Source of the DNA: Streptomyces niphimycinicus
GTDB taxonomy: Bacteria; Actinomycetota; Actinomycetes; Streptomycetales; Streptomycetaceae
Length of the DNA: 39,671 nt
Assembly: GCF_018883605.1 (NCBI RefSeq)
Contig: NZ_JAHLEM010000160.1
Span: 1-39,671 of the forward strand
Direction of reading: 5' to 3'
Shown here: in pieces, positions 8,238-17,004 of the stretch
How positions within the stretch are numbered: position 1 is the stretch's first letter
Layout of the letters: each line of letters begins with the position of its first letter
The notes under the pieces: generated by a model
Databases searched by the model: none
Told to the model about the DNA's origin: nothing
Seen by the model: only the letters and a program-made list of their open reading frames with translations
Translations under genes and position numbers: made by a program

Positions 8238-8585
8238 ATGGAAGCCAGGGCCCAGGCGCGGTACATCCGCGTCACGCCCATGAAGGCCCGCCGCGTGGTG
8301 GACCTCATCCGTGGCATGAGTGCCACGGAGGCTCAGGCGGTCCTGCGTTTCGCCCCGCAGGCCGCGAGCGTGCCGGTCGGCAAGGTGCTGGACAGCGCCA
8401 TCGCCAACGCCGCGCACAACTACGACCACACCGACGCCGACAGCCTCTTCATCTCCGAGGCATATGTCGACGAGGGCCCGACCCTGAAGCGGTTCCGTCC
8501 GCGTGCCCAGGGCCGCGCCTACCGGATCCGCAAGCGGACCAGCCACATCACCGTGGTCGTCAGCAGCAAGGAAGGAACCCGGTAA
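8238..8585 (+). CDS. rplV: 50S ribosomal protein L22
   Basis: A 115-residue L22. Its long beta-hairpin reaches the tunnel constriction opposite L4 and is a known site of macrolide-resistance mutations in other bacteria; nothing abnormal is seen here. [20 protein letters not shown] is the family start, so ATG at 8238 is chosen over the in-frame ATG at 8214. The segment [18 protein letters not shown] is the hairpin tip and return strand. The TAA stop overlaps the rpsC start by one base (TAATG). Confidence 0.96.
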   Translation: MEARAQARYIRVTPMKARRVVDLIRGMSATEAQAVLRFAPQAASVPVGKVLDSAIANAAHNYDHTDADSLFISEAYVDEGPTLKRFRPRAQGRAYRIRKRTSHITVVVSSKEGTR

Positions 8586-9412
8586 TGGGCCAGAAGGTTA
8601 ACCCGCACGGGTTCCGGCTCGGCATCACCACCGACTTCAAGTCGCGCTGGTACGCCGACAAGCTGTACAAGGACTACGTCAAGGAAGACGTCGCCATCCG
8701 CCGGATGATGACGAAGGGCATGGAGCGCGCGGGCATCTCCAAGGTGGAGATCGAGCGCACCCGTGACCGCGTCCGCGTCGACATCCACACCGCCCGGCCG
8801 GGCATCGTCATCGGCCGCCGCGGCGCGGAGGCCGACCGTATCCGCGGCGAGCTGGAGAAGCTGACCGGCAAGCAGGTGCAGCTCAACATCCTCGAGGTGA
8901 AGAACCCCGAGGTCGACGCTCAGCTCGTGGCCCAGGCCGTGGCCGAGCAGCTCTCCTCCCGCGTCTCCTTCCGTCGTGCGATGCGCAAGTCGATGCAGAG
9001 CTCGATGAAGGCCGGTGCCAAGGGCATCAAGATCCAGTGTGGTGGCCGTCTCGGCGGCGCCGAGATGTCGCGCTCGGAGTTCTACCGCGAGGGCCGTGTG
9101 CCCCTGCACACCCTCCGGGCCAACGTCGACTACGGCTTCTTCGAGGCCAAGACCACCTTCGGCCGCATCGGCGTCAAGGTGTGGATCTACAAGGGCGACG
9201 TGAAGAACATCGCCGAGGTCCGCGCCGAGAACGCCGCCGCCCGCGCCGGCAACCGCCCGTCGCGCGGTGGCAGCGACCGCCCGCAGCGCCGTGGTGGCGA
9301 GCGCGGTGGCCGTGGCCGTAAGCCGCAGCAGCAGCAGAGCGCCCCCGCCGAGGCCCCCAAGGCCGAGGCCACCGCCGCTCCGGCTGCTGAGAGCACCGGA
9401 ACGGAGGCCTGA
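8585..9412 (+). CDS. rpsC: 30S ribosomal protein S3
   Basis: A 275-residue S3, part of the mRNA entry channel with S4 and S5. It has the N-terminal KH domain ([15 protein letters not shown] near residues 75-89) and the conserved C-terminal domain ([27 protein letters not shown] region). After about residue 215 there is a low-complexity tail, first Arg/Gly-rich and then Ala/Pro/Glu-rich, which makes it longer than the E. coli protein; such tails are common in actinobacteria. It is coupled to rplV by a one-base overlap. Confidence 0.97.
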   Translation: MGQKVNPHGFRLGITTDFKSRWYADKLYKDYVKEDVAIRRMMTKGMERAGISKVEIERTRDRVRVDIHTARPGIVIGRRGAEADRIRGELEKLTGKQVQLNILEVKNPEVDAQLVAQAVAEQLSSRVSFRRAMRKSMQSSMKAGAKGIKIQCGGRLGGAEMSRSEFYREGRVPLHTLRANVDYGFFEAKTTFGRIGVKVWIYKGDVKNIAEVRAENAAARAGNRPSRGGSDRPQRRGGERGGRGRKPQQQQSAPAEAPKAEATAAPAAESTGTEA

Positions 9413-9417
9413 CCGAC

Positions 9418-9837
9418 ATGCTGATCCCTCGCAGGGTCAAGCACCGCAAGCAGCACCACCCCAAGCGGTCCGGCATGGCCAAGGGCGGCACGGAGCTGGC
9501 GTTCGGCGAGTACGGCATCCAGGCCGTCACCCCGGCGTACGTCACCAACCGGCAGATCGAGGCCGCTCGTATCGCGATGACCCGCCACATCAAGCGTGGC
9601 GGCAAGGTCTGGATCAACATCTACCCGGACCGTCCGCTGACGAAGAAGCCTGCCGAGACCCGCATGGGTTCCGGTAAGGGTTCGCCGGAGTGGTGGGTCG
9701 CGAACGTCAAGCCCGGCCGGGTGATGTTCGAGCTGTCCTTCCCGAACGAGAAGACTGCGCGTGAGGCGCTCACCCGCGCTGCTCACAAGCTCCCGATGAA
9801 GTGCCGGATCGTGCGGCGCGAGGCAGGTGAGTCGTGA
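9418..9837 (+). CDS. rplP: 50S ribosomal protein L16
   Basis: A 139-residue L16 that helps organise the A-site region of the 50S subunit and is required for late assembly. The start [19 protein letters not shown] and the [20 protein letters not shown] block are diagnostic. It begins 5 bases after rpsC. Its end overlaps the start of rpmC. Confidence 0.97.
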   Translation: MLIPRRVKHRKQHHPKRSGMAKGGTELAFGEYGIQAVTPAYVTNRQIEAARIAMTRHIKRGGKVWINIYPDRPLTKKPAETRMGSGKGSPEWWVANVKPGRVMFELSFPNEKTAREALTRAAHKLPMKCRIVRREAGES

Positions 9838-10061
9838 TGGCGGCCGGTACCAAGGCGTCCGAGCTGCGTGAGCTGAACAACGAGGACCTCGTTGGCAAGC
9901 TCCGTGAGGCCAAGGAAGAGCTGTTCAACCTCCGCTTCCAGGCGGCGACCGGACAGCTTGAGAACCACGGCCGGCTGAAGGCCGTCCGCAAGGACATCGC
10001 CCGGATCTACACCCTGATGCGGGAGCGCGAGCTCGGCATCGAGACGGTGGAGAGCGCCTGA
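9837..10061 (+). CDS. rpmC: 50S ribosomal protein L29
   Basis: A 74-residue L29, a two-helix protein at the tunnel exit beside L23. The conserved [20 protein letters not shown] segment is present. ATG at 9837 shares its A with the rplP TGA stop; GTG at 9834 would add one residue and cannot be excluded. Its own stop overlaps rpsQ by one base (TGATG), so rplP, rpmC and rpsQ form a tightly coupled trio. Confidence 0.96.
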   Translation: MAAGTKASELRELNNEDLVGKLREAKEELFNLRFQAATGQLENHGRLKAVRKDIARIYTLMRERELGIETVESA

Positions 10062-10348
10062 TGAGCGAGACGAATGTGACTGAGAACGCAACGCAGAGCC
10101 GCGGCTTCCGCAAGACCCGTGAGGGTCTGGTCGTCAGCGACAAGATGGACAAGACCGTCGTCGTCGCCGTCGAGGACCGCGTCAAGCACGCGCTGTACGG
10201 CAAGGTCATCCGCCGTACGAACAAGCTCAAGGCGCACGACGAGCAGAACGCCGCGGGTGTCGGCGACCGTGTCCTCCTGATGGAGACCCGGCCGCTGTCC
10301 GCGACCAAGCGCTGGCGCGTCGTCGAGATCCTCGAGAAGGCCAAGTAA
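10061..10348 (+). CDS. rpsQ: 30S ribosomal protein S17
   Basis: A 95-residue S17, a primary 16S rRNA-binding protein with an OB fold. [20 protein letters not shown] and the C-terminal [21 protein letters not shown] are hallmarks. The roughly 20-residue N-terminal extension is usual in actinobacteria. It is the last gene before a 100-base gap containing a strong hairpin, and so the probable end of the S10 operon in the E. coli sense. Confidence 0.96.
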   Translation: MSETNVTENATQSRGFRKTREGLVVSDKMDKTVVVAVEDRVKHALYGKVIRRTNKLKAHDEQNAAGVGDRVLLMETRPLSATKRWRVVEILEKAK

Positions 10349-10388
10349 TTCCTGCGGGCAATAGTCCGCAGGACAGTTCCGCCAGGCT

Positions 10389-10420
10389 CGGCAGGGGCTG
10401 GAGATATCCAGCCCCTGCCG
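10389..10420 (+). terminator. Strong hairpin between rpsQ and rplN
   Basis: A perfect 14-bp stem (10389-10402 with 10407-10420) with a GATA tetraloop. It lies 40 bases after rpsQ and 28 bases before the rplN start. No U-run follows, so it may be an attenuator or an RNA-processing or stabilising element rather than a full terminator, at the boundary that divides the S10 and spc operons. Confidence 0.6.
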
Positions 10421-10448
10421 GGAACCGGCAGACGATCAGGAGATAGAC

Positions 10449-10817
10449 GTGATCCAGCAGGAGTCGCGACTGCGCGTCGCCGACAACACGGGCGCGAAGG
10501 AAATCCTTTGCATCCGTGTTCTCGGTGGCTCCGGTCGCCGCTACGCGGGCATCGGTGACGTCATCGTCGCCACCGTCAAGGACGCGATCCCCGGTGGCAA
10601 CGTGAAGAAGGGTGACGTCGTCAAGGCGGTCATCGTGCGCACCGTCAAGGAGCGCCGCCGCCCGGACGGTTCGTACATCCGCTTCGACGAGAACGCGGCC
10701 GTCATCCTCAAGAACGATGGCGACCCCCGCGGCACCCGTATCTTCGGCCCGGTGGGCCGTGAGCTGCGCGAGAAGAAGTTCATGAAGATCATCTCGCTCG
10801 CGCCGGAGGTGCTGTAA
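10449..10817 (+). CDS. rplN: 50S ribosomal protein L14
   Basis: A 122-residue L14, exactly the normal length, at the 30S-50S interface. The start is GTG ([18 protein letters not shown] follows) with AGGAG 9 bases upstream. The C-terminal [23 protein letters not shown] is diagnostic. It is the first gene after the hairpin and corresponds to the first gene of the spc operon in E. coli. rplX starts 3 bases after its stop. Confidence 0.97.
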   Translation: MIQQESRLRVADNTGAKEILCIRVLGGSGRRYAGIGDVIVATVKDAIPGGNVKKGDVVKAVIVRTVKERRRPDGSYIRFDENAAVILKNDGDPRGTRIFGPVGRELREKKFMKIISLAPEVL

Positions 10818-10820
10818 CCG

Positions 10821-11144
10821 ATGAAGATCAAGAAGGGCGACCTGGTCCAGGTCATCACCGGTAAGGACAAGGGCAAGCAGGGCAAGGTCATCGCGGCCTT
10901 CCCGCGCGAGGACCGGGTCCTGGTCGAGGGTGTCAACCGGGTCAAGAAGCACACCAAGGCCGGACAGACCGCTCGTGGTTCGAAGACCGGCGGCATCGTG
11001 ACGACCGAAGCCCCGATCCACGTGAGCAACGTTCAGCTCGTGGTGGAGAAGGACGGCAACAAGGTCGTCACCCGCGTCGGATACCGCTTCGACGACGAGG
11101 GCAACAAGATCCGCGTTGCCAAGCGGACCGGTGAGGACATCTGA
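10821..11144 (+). CDS. rplX: 50S ribosomal protein L24
   Basis: A 107-residue L24, an assembly-initiating 23S rRNA-binding protein. The N-terminal KOW motif ([19 protein letters not shown]) is clear. It begins 3 bases after rplN, and its TGA stop overlaps the rplE ATG by one base. Confidence 0.97.
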   Translation: MKIKKGDLVQVITGKDKGKQGKVIAAFPREDRVLVEGVNRVKKHTKAGQTARGSKTGGIVTTEAPIHVSNVQLVVEKDGNKVVTRVGYRFDDEGNKIRVAKRTGEDI

Positions 11145-11704
11145 TGACTGCCACCACCACTGCACCGCGCCTCAAGGCGCGCTACCGCGAAGAGATCCAG
11201 GGCAAGCTGCAGGAGCAGTTCTCCTACGAGAACGTCATGCAGATCCCCGGTCTGACCAAGGTCGTGGTCAACATGGGTGTGGGCGACGCCGCCCGCGACT
11301 CCAAGCTGATCGAGGGCGCCATCCGCGACCTCTCCACGATCACCGGTCAGAAGCCCGCCGTCACCAAGGCCCGTAAGTCCATCGCGCAGTTCAAGCTGCG
11401 TGAGGGCCAGCCGATCGGCGCCCACGTCACCCTCCGCGGTGACCGCATGTGGGAGTTCCTGGACCGTCTGGTGTCGCTCGCGCTGCCGCGCATCCGCGAC
11501 TTCCGCGGTCTGTCGCCGAAGCAGTTCGACGGCCGGGGCAACTACACCTTCGGTCTCACGGAGCAGGTCATGTTCCACGAGATCGACCAGGACAAGATCG
11601 ACCGCGTCCGGGGTATGGACATCACCGTGGTGACCACGGCGACCAACGACGACGAGGGCCGCGCCCTGCTGCGTCACCTCGGCTTCCCGTTCAAGGAGGC
11701 GTGA
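11144..11704 (+). CDS. rplE: 50S ribosomal protein L5
   Basis: A 186-residue L5 that binds 5S rRNA and forms bridges to the 30S head and P-site tRNA. Landmarks are [16 protein letters not shown], the [17 protein letters not shown] block and the [20 protein letters not shown] segment. It starts within the stop codon of rplX and is followed 3 bases later by the GTG start of rpsN. Confidence 0.97.
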   Translation: MTATTTAPRLKARYREEIQGKLQEQFSYENVMQIPGLTKVVVNMGVGDAARDSKLIEGAIRDLSTITGQKPAVTKARKSIAQFKLREGQPIGAHVTLRGDRMWEFLDRLVSLALPRIRDFRGLSPKQFDGRGNYTFGLTEQVMFHEIDQDKIDRVRGMDITVVTTATNDDEGRALLRHLGFPFKEA

Positions 11705-11707
11705 GCC

Positions 11708-11893
11708 GTGGCGAAGAAGGCTCTCATTGCCAAGGCCGCCCGCAAGCCCAAGTTCGGCGTGCGTGGTTACACGCGCTGCCAGCGTTGCGGACGTCCGCAC
11801 TCCGTCTACCGCAAGTTCGGCCTGTGCCGCGTGTGCCTTCGTGAGATGGCTCACCGTGGCGAGCTGCCGGGCGTGACCAAGAGTTCCTGGTAA
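11708..11893 (+). CDS. rpsN: 30S ribosomal protein S14, zinc-binding (type Z)
   Basis: A 61-residue short S14. It carries four cysteines (24, 27, 40, 43) in the CxxC-x12-CxxC arrangement of the zinc-ribbon C+ form, so it is the zinc-dependent version. Actinobacteria often also carry a longer zinc-free paralogue elsewhere that is induced on zinc starvation. It starts with GTG 3 bases after rplE. A 209-base gap with hairpins separates it from rpsH. Confidence 0.97.
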   Translation: MAKKALIAKAARKPKFGVRGYTRCQRCGRPHSVYRKFGLCRVCLREMAHRGELPGVTKSSW

Positions 11894-11953
11894 TCGACCC
11901 TTACGGGTTGATACCGGACTCTCGGTAAGCAAATGGATGGCGAGCCCCGCCCG

Positions 11954-11995
11954 TCCACTCCCGTAGAGTGGAACGGTTGGGCGCTCGCCGCCCAG
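11954..11995 (+). promoter_or_regulatory. Tandem hairpins in the rpsN-rpsH gap
   Basis: Two small perfect stems follow one another: TCCACTC/GAGTGGA with loop CCGTA (11954-11972) and TGGGCG/CGCCCA with loop CTCGC (11978-11994). They lie in a 209-base untranslated gap inside the spc operon, 108-149 bases upstream of the S8 gene. In E. coli the spc operon is repressed by S8 binding to mRNA, though at the L5 start; a comparable role is possible but unproven. Confidence 0.4.
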
Positions 11996-12102
11996 AATCC
12001 TTACTACGCCGTAGGTCCCCGCGCCGCACCCGTGCCCGCCGTTGAGTGGGTGAGAGGGATGGCGCATACAGGAAACCCCGGCGAGAGAGGCCGAAGGCCA
12101 TC

Positions 12103-12501
12103 ATGACCATGACCGATCCGATCGCAGACATGCTGACGCGTCTGCGAAACGCGAACTCGGCGTACCACGACTCCGTCGTGATGCCCCACAGCAAGATCAA
12201 GTCGCATATCGCGGAGATCCTCCAGCAGGAGGGCTACATCACCGGCTGGAAGGTCGAGGACGCCGAGGTCGGCAAGAACCTCACCCTCGAGCTGAAGTTC
12301 GGCCCGAACCGCGAGCGCTCGATCGCCGGCATCAAGCGGATTTCGAAGCCGGGCCTGCGGGTCTACGCAAAGTCCACCAACCTGCCGAAGGTGCTCGGCG
12401 GCCTGGGCGTGGCGATCATCTCCACGTCGCACGGGCTCCTCACCGACAAGCAGGCCGGCAAGAAGGGCGTGGGTGGGGAAGTCCTCGCCTACGTCTGGTA
12501 A
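12103..12501 (+). CDS. rpsH: 30S ribosomal protein S8
   Basis: A 132-residue S8 that binds the central domain of 16S rRNA and in E. coli also represses the spc operon. The start [17 protein letters not shown] and the C-terminal [22 protein letters not shown] block are diagnostic. ATG at 12103 is taken; ATG at 12109 is 2 codons further in, and an upstream in-frame ATG at 12046 would add non-homologous residues. rplF follows after 20 bases. Confidence 0.96.
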   Translation: MTMTDPIADMLTRLRNANSAYHDSVVMPHSKIKSHIAEILQQEGYITGWKVEDAEVGKNLTLELKFGPNRERSIAGIKRISKPGLRVYAKSTNLPKVLGGLGVAIISTSHGLLTDKQAGKKGVGGEVLAYVW

Positions 12502-12521
12502 CCAGGGAACGGAGGAAGCAC

Positions 12522-13061
12522 ATGTCGCGCATTGGCAAGCTGCCCATCCAGGTTCCCGCTGGTGTGGACGTCACCATCGATGGCCGCACGGTCGCCGTGA
12601 AGGGCCCCAAGGGTTCTCTCTCGCACACCGTCGCCGCGCCGATCGATGTCGCCAAGGGTGAGGACAACACTCTCGTTGTCACCCGCCCCAACGACGAGCG
12701 TCAGAACAAGGCCCTGCACGGCCTGTCCCGCACGCTGGTGGCGAACATGATCACCGGCGTGACCCAGGGCTACAGCAAGGCGCTCGAGATCAGCGGTGTG
12801 GGTTACCGCGTCCAGGCCAAGGGCTCCAACCTGGAGTTCGCCCTGGGCTACAGCCACCCGATCCTGATCGAGGCCCCCGAGGGCATCACCTTCAAGGTGG
12901 AGTCCCCGACCAAGCTGAGCGTCGAGGGCATCGACAAGCAGAAGGTCGGCGAGGTCGCCGCGAACATCCGCAAGCTGCGCAAGCCCGACCCGTACAAGGC
13001 CAAGGGCGTGAAGTACGCGGGCGAGGTCATCCGCCGCAAGGTCGGAAAGGCTGGTAAGTAA
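12522..13061 (+). CDS. rplF: 50S ribosomal protein L6
   Basis: A 179-residue L6, with two similar domains, located near the factor-binding stalk. [19 protein letters not shown] and the C-terminal [20 protein letters not shown] are diagnostic. GGAGGAAG lies about 6 bases before the ATG, one of the best ribosome-binding sites in this cluster. rplR starts 3 bases after its stop. Confidence 0.98.
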   Translation: MSRIGKLPIQVPAGVDVTIDGRTVAVKGPKGSLSHTVAAPIDVAKGEDNTLVVTRPNDERQNKALHGLSRTLVANMITGVTQGYSKALEISGVGYRVQAKGSNLEFALGYSHPILIEAPEGITFKVESPTKLSVEGIDKQKVGEVAANIRKLRKPDPYKAKGVKYAGEVIRRKVGKAGK

Positions 13062-13064
13062 GCC

Positions 13065-13448
13065 ATGGCATACGGTGTGAAGATCGCCAAGGGCAACGCC
13101 CGTAAGGCGGCTGCCGTCAAGCGGCGTCACATCCGCGTCCGCAAGCGGGTCTCCGGCACGCCGGTCCGTCCTCGCCTCGTGGTGACGCGGTCCAACCGTC
13201 ACATGGTGGCGCAGGTCATCGACGACATCGCGGGCCACACGCTGGCCTCGGCGTCGACGCTGGACAGCGCCATCCGGGCGGCCGAGGGCGACAAGAGCGC
13301 CCAGGCGCAGCAGGTCGGCGCGCTGGTGGCCGAGCGGGCGAAGGCCGCGGGCATCGAGGCCGTCGTGTTCGACCGTGGTGGCAACAAGTACGCCGGGCGG
13401 ATTGCCGCTCTGGCGGACGCCGCCCGCGAGGCCGGGCTGAAGTTCTGA
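13065..13448 (+). CDS. rplR: 50S ribosomal protein L18
   Basis: A 127-residue L18 that binds 5S rRNA together with L5. [21 protein letters not shown] and the [20 protein letters not shown] segment are typical. It lies 3 bases after rplF, and rpsE follows after 43 bases with a strong ribosome-binding site. Confidence 0.97.
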   Translation: MAYGVKIAKGNARKAAAVKRRHIRVRKRVSGTPVRPRLVVTRSNRHMVAQVIDDIAGHTLASASTLDSAIRAAEGDKSAQAQQVGALVAERAKAAGIEAVVFDRGGNKYAGRIAALADAAREAGLKF

Positions 13449-13491
13449 GCCCCGGTTCCAACGCAAAGCGGAAACGAGAGAGGTAAATCCA

Positions 13492-14097
13492 ATGGCTGGA
13501 CCCCAGCGCCGCGGTGGCGGCGCCGGTGGCGGCGAGCGGCGGGACCGGAAGGACCGGCGGGACGGTGGCGCTGCCGCCGAGAAGACCGCTTACGTCGAGC
13601 GTGTTGTCGCGATCAACCGCGTCGCCAAGGTTGTGAAGGGTGGTCGTCGCTTCAGCTTCACCGCGCTGGTCGTGGTGGGCGACGGTGACGGCACCGTGGG
13701 TGTCGGTTACGGCAAGGCCAAGGAGGTGCCGGCCGCGATCGCCAAGGGCGTGGAGGAGGCCAAGAAGCACTTCTTCAAGGTCCCCCGGATCGCCGGCACC
13801 ATTCCGCACCCGATCCAGGGTGAGGAGGCCGCGGGTGTGGTGCTGCTGAAGCCGGCGTCCCCCGGTACCGGTGTGATCGCCGGTGGCCCGGTGCGCGCCG
13901 TGCTGGAGTGCGCGGGCATTCACGACGTGCTCAGCAAGTCGCTCGGTTCGTCGAACCCGATCAACATCGTGCACGCCACGGTGGCCGCTCTTCAGGGCCT
14001 TCAGCGCCCCGAGGAGATCGCCGCCCGCCGTGGTCTGCCGCTGGAGGACGTCGCTCCCGCCGCTCTGCTGCGGGCGCGTGCCGGGGTGGGTGTGTGA
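13492..14097 (+). CDS. rpsE: 30S ribosomal protein S5
   Basis: A 201-residue S5, part of the mRNA entry channel and important for decoding accuracy. The N-terminal 30 or so residues are Gly/Arg-rich, a usual actinobacterial extension. The double-stranded RNA-binding-like domain ([19 protein letters not shown]) and [19 protein letters not shown] follow. GAGAGAGGTAAA is upstream of the ATG. rpmD begins 2 bases after the stop. Confidence 0.97.
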   Translation: MAGPQRRGGGAGGGERRDRKDRRDGGAAAEKTAYVERVVAINRVAKVVKGGRRFSFTALVVVGDGDGTVGVGYGKAKEVPAAIAKGVEEAKKHFFKVPRIAGTIPHPIQGEEAAGVVLLKPASPGTGVIAGGPVRAVLECAGIHDVLSKSLGSSNPINIVHATVAALQGLQRPEEIAARRGLPLEDVAPAALLRARAGVGV

Positions 14098-14099
14098 GC

Positions 14100-14282
14100 A
14101 TGGCCCGCCTGAAGATCACGCAGACGAAGTCCTACATCGGCAGCAAGCAGAACCACCGCGACACCCTACGTTCACTCGGGCTGAAGAAGCTGGGCGACGT
14201 GGTTGTCAAGGAGGACCGCCCCGAGTTCCGCGGCATGGCGACCACCGTGCGGCACCTCGTGACGGTCGAGGAGGTCGACTGA
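14100..14282 (+). CDS. rpmD: 50S ribosomal protein L30
   Basis: A 60-residue L30. The sequence [20 protein letters not shown] and the central [15 protein letters not shown] motif identify it. Upstream in-frame starts lie inside rpsE and are not supported by homology. Its TGA stop is one base away from the rplO ATG, so the two genes are likely translated together. Confidence 0.96.
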   Translation: MARLKITQTKSYIGSKQNHRDTLRSLGLKKLGDVVVKEDRPEFRGMATTVRHLVTVEEVD

Positions 14283-14283
14283 G

Positions 14284-14739
14284 ATGGCGGAGAACAACCC
14301 GCTGAAGGTCCACAACCTCCGGCCCGCCCCGGGCGCCAAGACCGCCAAGACCCGTGTCGGTCGTGGTGAGGCGTCCAAGGGTAAGACCGCTGGTCGTGGC
14401 ACCAAGGGCACCAAGGCCCGCTACCAGGTTCCGGAGCGCTTCGAGGGTGGGCAGATGCCCCTCCACATGCGGCTCCCGAAGCTCAAGGGCTTCAAGAACC
14501 CCTTCCGCACCGAGTACCAGGTCGTGAACCTGGACAAGCTGGCCGCGCTCTACCCGCAGGGTGGCGAGGTCACGGTGGCCGATCTGGTCGCCAAGGGCGC
14601 GGTGCGCAAGAACCAGCTCGTCAAGGTGCTGGGCTCCGGTGAGGTCTCCGTGGCGCTCCAGGTGACGGTCGACGCCGTCTCCGGCTCCGCCAAGGAGAAG
14701 ATCACCGCCGCCGGTGGCACCGTCACCGAGCTCGTCTGA
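14284..14739 (+). CDS. rplO: 50S ribosomal protein L15
   Basis: A 151-residue L15, a late-assembly protein of the large subunit. The Gly-rich N-terminal extension ([21 protein letters not shown]) that threads into 23S r[21 protein letters not shown] and the C-terminal [19 protein letters not shown] are present. It is the last gene before a strong hairpin, and thus the probable end of the spc operon. Confidence 0.97.
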   Translation: MAENNPLKVHNLRPAPGAKTAKTRVGRGEASKGKTAGRGTKGTKARYQVPERFEGGQMPLHMRLPKLKGFKNPFRTEYQVVNLDKLAALYPQGGEVTVADLVAKGAVRKNQLVKVLGSGEVSVALQVTVDAVSGSAKEKITAAGGTVTELV

Positions 14740-14752
14740 GCACGGTGCACAC

Positions 14753-14792
14753 CCAACCGGGGATGCCCTAGATACGGGGCATCCCCGGTTGG
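14753..14792 (+). terminator. Terminator-like hairpin between rplO and secY
   Basis: A perfect 16-bp stem (14753-14768 with 14777-14792) with an 8-base loop TAGATACG, 13 bases after the rplO stop. The following bases (TCGTTCC) are only weakly T-rich. The position suggests a terminator or attenuator ending the spc transcription unit. A second, 8-bp GC stem lies at 14844-14866 in the same gap. Confidence 0.65.
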
Positions 14793-14943
14793 TCGTTCCA
14801 AGCGGGGCCGGGTCGCCGGTAAGGTGGCTGGCGTTGTTACCTTCCGCGCGGTACGCCTCCGCGCGGGTCCTGGCTGATAAGTATTCGTCGATCCTCAAGA
14901 CCGTCACCTCTCGCGAAGCGACGCGGGGGGCGCAGGAGGCACC

Positions 14944-16257
14944 GTGCTCACCGCGTTCGCCCGGGCGTTCAAGACGCCCGACCTGCGCAAGAAGCTGCTG
15001 TTCACGCTGGGCATCATCGTGCTCTTCAGGCTCGGGCAACATATCCCGATCCCGGGCATCGACTACAAGAATGTCCAGACGTGCATGGACCTCGCCAAGG
15101 GCCAGCAGGGTCTGTTCGGCCTGGTCAACATGTTCAGTGGTGGCGCACTGCTCCAGATCACCATCTTCGCGCTCGGGATCATGCCGTACATCACGGCGAG
15201 CATCATCCTCCAGTTGCTGACCGTGGTGATCCCGCGTCTCGAAGCCCTCAAGAAGGAGGGCCAGGCCGGGCAGTCGAAGATCACGCAGTACACCCGCTAT
15301 CTGACCATCGCGCTGGCGATCCTCCAGGGCACCGGCCTGGTGGCCACCGCCCGCAGCGGCTCGCTCTTCCAGAGCTGCCCCGTCGGCGGACAGATCGTCC
15401 GGGACGACTCGATCTTCACCACCGCCGTGATGGTCATCACGATGACCGCCGGCACCGCGCTGATCATGTGGCTCGGTGAGCTGGTCACCGACCGCGGCAT
15501 CGGCAACGGCATGTCGATCCTGATGTTCGTCTCCATCGCCGCCGGGTTCCCGAGCGCGATGTGGAGCATCAAGCAGCAGGGCAAGATCATGGGGGGCTGG
15601 CTGGAGTTCGGCCTGGTGATCCTCTGTGGTCTGGCCATGGTCGGCCTGGTGGTCTTCGTCGAGCAGGCCCAGCGCCGGATCCCGGTGCAATACGCCAAGC
15701 GCATGATCGGCCGCCGCTCGTACGGCGGTACGTCCACCTACATCCCGATGAAGGTGAACCAGGCGGGTGTGATCCCCGTGATCTTCGCCTCATCGCTGCT
15801 GTACATTCCGGCGCTGATCGTCCAGTTCTCCAATTCGAAGGCCGGCTGGGCGACCTGGATCTCGCAGAACTTCGTCAAGGGCGACCACCCGATCTACATC
15901 GCCACGTACTTCCTGCTGATCGTCTTCTTCGCATTCTTCTATGTCGCCATCAGCTTCAACCCCGAAGAAGTTGCCGACAACATGAAGAAGTATGGTGGGT
16001 TCATCCCGGGTATCCGGGCTGGTCGTCCCACCGCGGAGTACCTGAGCTACGTGCTGAACCGCATCACGTGGCCCGGTGCGCTCTATCTGGGCTTGATTGC
16101 CCTGGTGCCCACGGTGGCACTGGTGACGCTCAACGCCAATCAGAACTTCCCGTTCGGCGGCACGAGCATCCTGATCATCGTGGGTGTCGGCCTGGAGACT
16201 GTGAAGCAGATCGAGAGCCAGCTTCAGCAGCGACACTACGAAGGGTTCCTCCGCTGA
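14944..16257 (+). CDS. secY: Protein translocase subunit SecY
   Basis: A 437-residue SecY, the channel of the general secretion machinery. It has the expected multiple hydrophobic segments (ten predicted by family). Landmarks are LGQHIPIPGID near the N terminus, the plug-region IMPYITASIILQLL, and the cytoplasmic loop MKKYGGFIPGIRAGRPTAEYL used by SecA and ribosomes. The start is GTG with GGAGG upstream. It lies 204 bases after rplO and probably starts the secY-adk-map unit. Its stop overlaps the adk start by one base. Confidence 0.98.
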   Translation: MLTAFARAFKTPDLRKKLLFTLGIIVLFRLGQHIPIPGIDYKNVQTCMDLAKGQQGLFGLVNMFSGGALLQITIFALGIMPYITASIILQLLTVVIPRLEALKKEGQAGQSKITQYTRYLTIALAILQGTGLVATARSGSLFQSCPVGGQIVRDDSIFTTAVMVITMTAGTALIMWLGELVTDRGIGNGMSILMFVSIAAGFPSAMWSIKQQGKIMGGWLEFGLVILCGLAMVGLVVFVEQAQRRIPVQYAKRMIGRRSYGGTSTYIPMKVNQAGVIPVIFASSLLYIPALIVQFSNSKAGWATWISQNFVKGDHPIYIATYFLLIVFFAFFYVAISFNPEEVADNMKKYGGFIPGIRAGRPTAEYLSYVLNRITWPGALYLGLIALVPTVALVTLNANQNFPFGGTSILIIVGVGLETVKQIESQLQQRHYEGFLR

Positions 16258-16913
16258 TGCGAATCGTCCTCGTCGGGCCTCCGGGAGCCGGCAAGGGTAC
16301 GCAGGCCGCGTACCTTGCCGAGAAGCTGTCGATCCCGCATATCTCCACCGGCGACCTGTTCCGCGCGAACATCAGCCAGGGCACCCCCCTCGGCAAGCAG
16401 GCGCAGGAGTACATGCGGGCCGGGCAACTGGTACCGGACGAGGTCACCATCGGCATGGCCGAGGACCGGCTGGAGCAGCCGGACGCACAGCCCGGCTTCC
16501 TGCTGGACGGGTTCCCGAGGAACCAGATCCAGGCCGAGGCCCTGGACACCTACCTGGGCGAGCGCGGTGTCTCGCTGGACGCGGTGCTGGACCTGGAGGT
16601 CCCCGAGTCCGAGGTGATCAAGCGCATCGCGGGCCGCCGCACCTGCCGTCAGGACAGCTCGCACACGTTCCACGTGGAGTACAAGCCGTCGAAGGTCCCG
16701 GGCGTCTGCGACGTCTGCGGCGGCGAGCTGTACCAGCGCGAGGACGACAGCGAGGAGACGGTCCGCAAACGACTCGAGGTCTACCACCGGGAGACCGAGC
16801 CGATCATCGACTACTACAAGGCCAAGGGCCTGGTCGTGACGATCTCGGCGCTCGGCAAGGTGTCCGAGGTCACCCAGCGGGCGATGGACGCCCTGGCCGC
16901 CAAGGCGGCCTAG
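16257..16913 (+). CDS. adk: Adenylate kinase
   Basis: A 218-residue long-form adenylate kinase converting ATP plus AMP to two ADP. The P-loop GPPGAGKG is at residues 7-14, and the AMP-binding STGDLFR and GFPRN motifs follow. The LID domain is of the long type; it has Cys130, Cys151 and Cys154 plus His136 and His139 nearby, so a metal-binding LID with an unusual fourth ligand is possible. The ATG shares a base with the secY TGA. A hairpin separates it from map. Confidence 0.97.
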   Translation: MRIVLVGPPGAGKGTQAAYLAEKLSIPHISTGDLFRANISQGTPLGKQAQEYMRAGQLVPDEVTIGMAEDRLEQPDAQPGFLLDGFPRNQIQAEALDTYLGERGVSLDAVLDLEVPESEVIKRIAGRRTCRQDSSHTFHVEYKPSKVPGVCDVCGGELYQREDDSEETVRKRLEVYHRETEPIIDYYKAKGLVVTISALGKVSEVTQRAMDALAAKAA

Positions 16914-16929
16914 AGATACAGAGCTGGTC

Positions 16930-16961
16930 GGCCGCGATGCCCCGCCGGGGGTATCGCGGCC
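16930..16961 (+). terminator. Hairpin between adk and map
   Basis: A 14-bp stem (16930-16943 with 16948-16961, one G-T pair) and a 4-base loop (GCCG), 16 bases after adk and 43 bases before map. There is no U-run. It may be a partial terminator or processing element. Confidence 0.5.
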
Positions 16962-17004
16962 GTACTGTTGAGCAGAATCGATGGACCGCGTGGAAGGCTG
17001 AGTG

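Noticed and set aside
16949..16954. GGGTAT as a SigB-type -10 before map
   Set aside because: It forms the descending arm of the adk/map hairpin and has no GNNT at 14-16 bases upstream.
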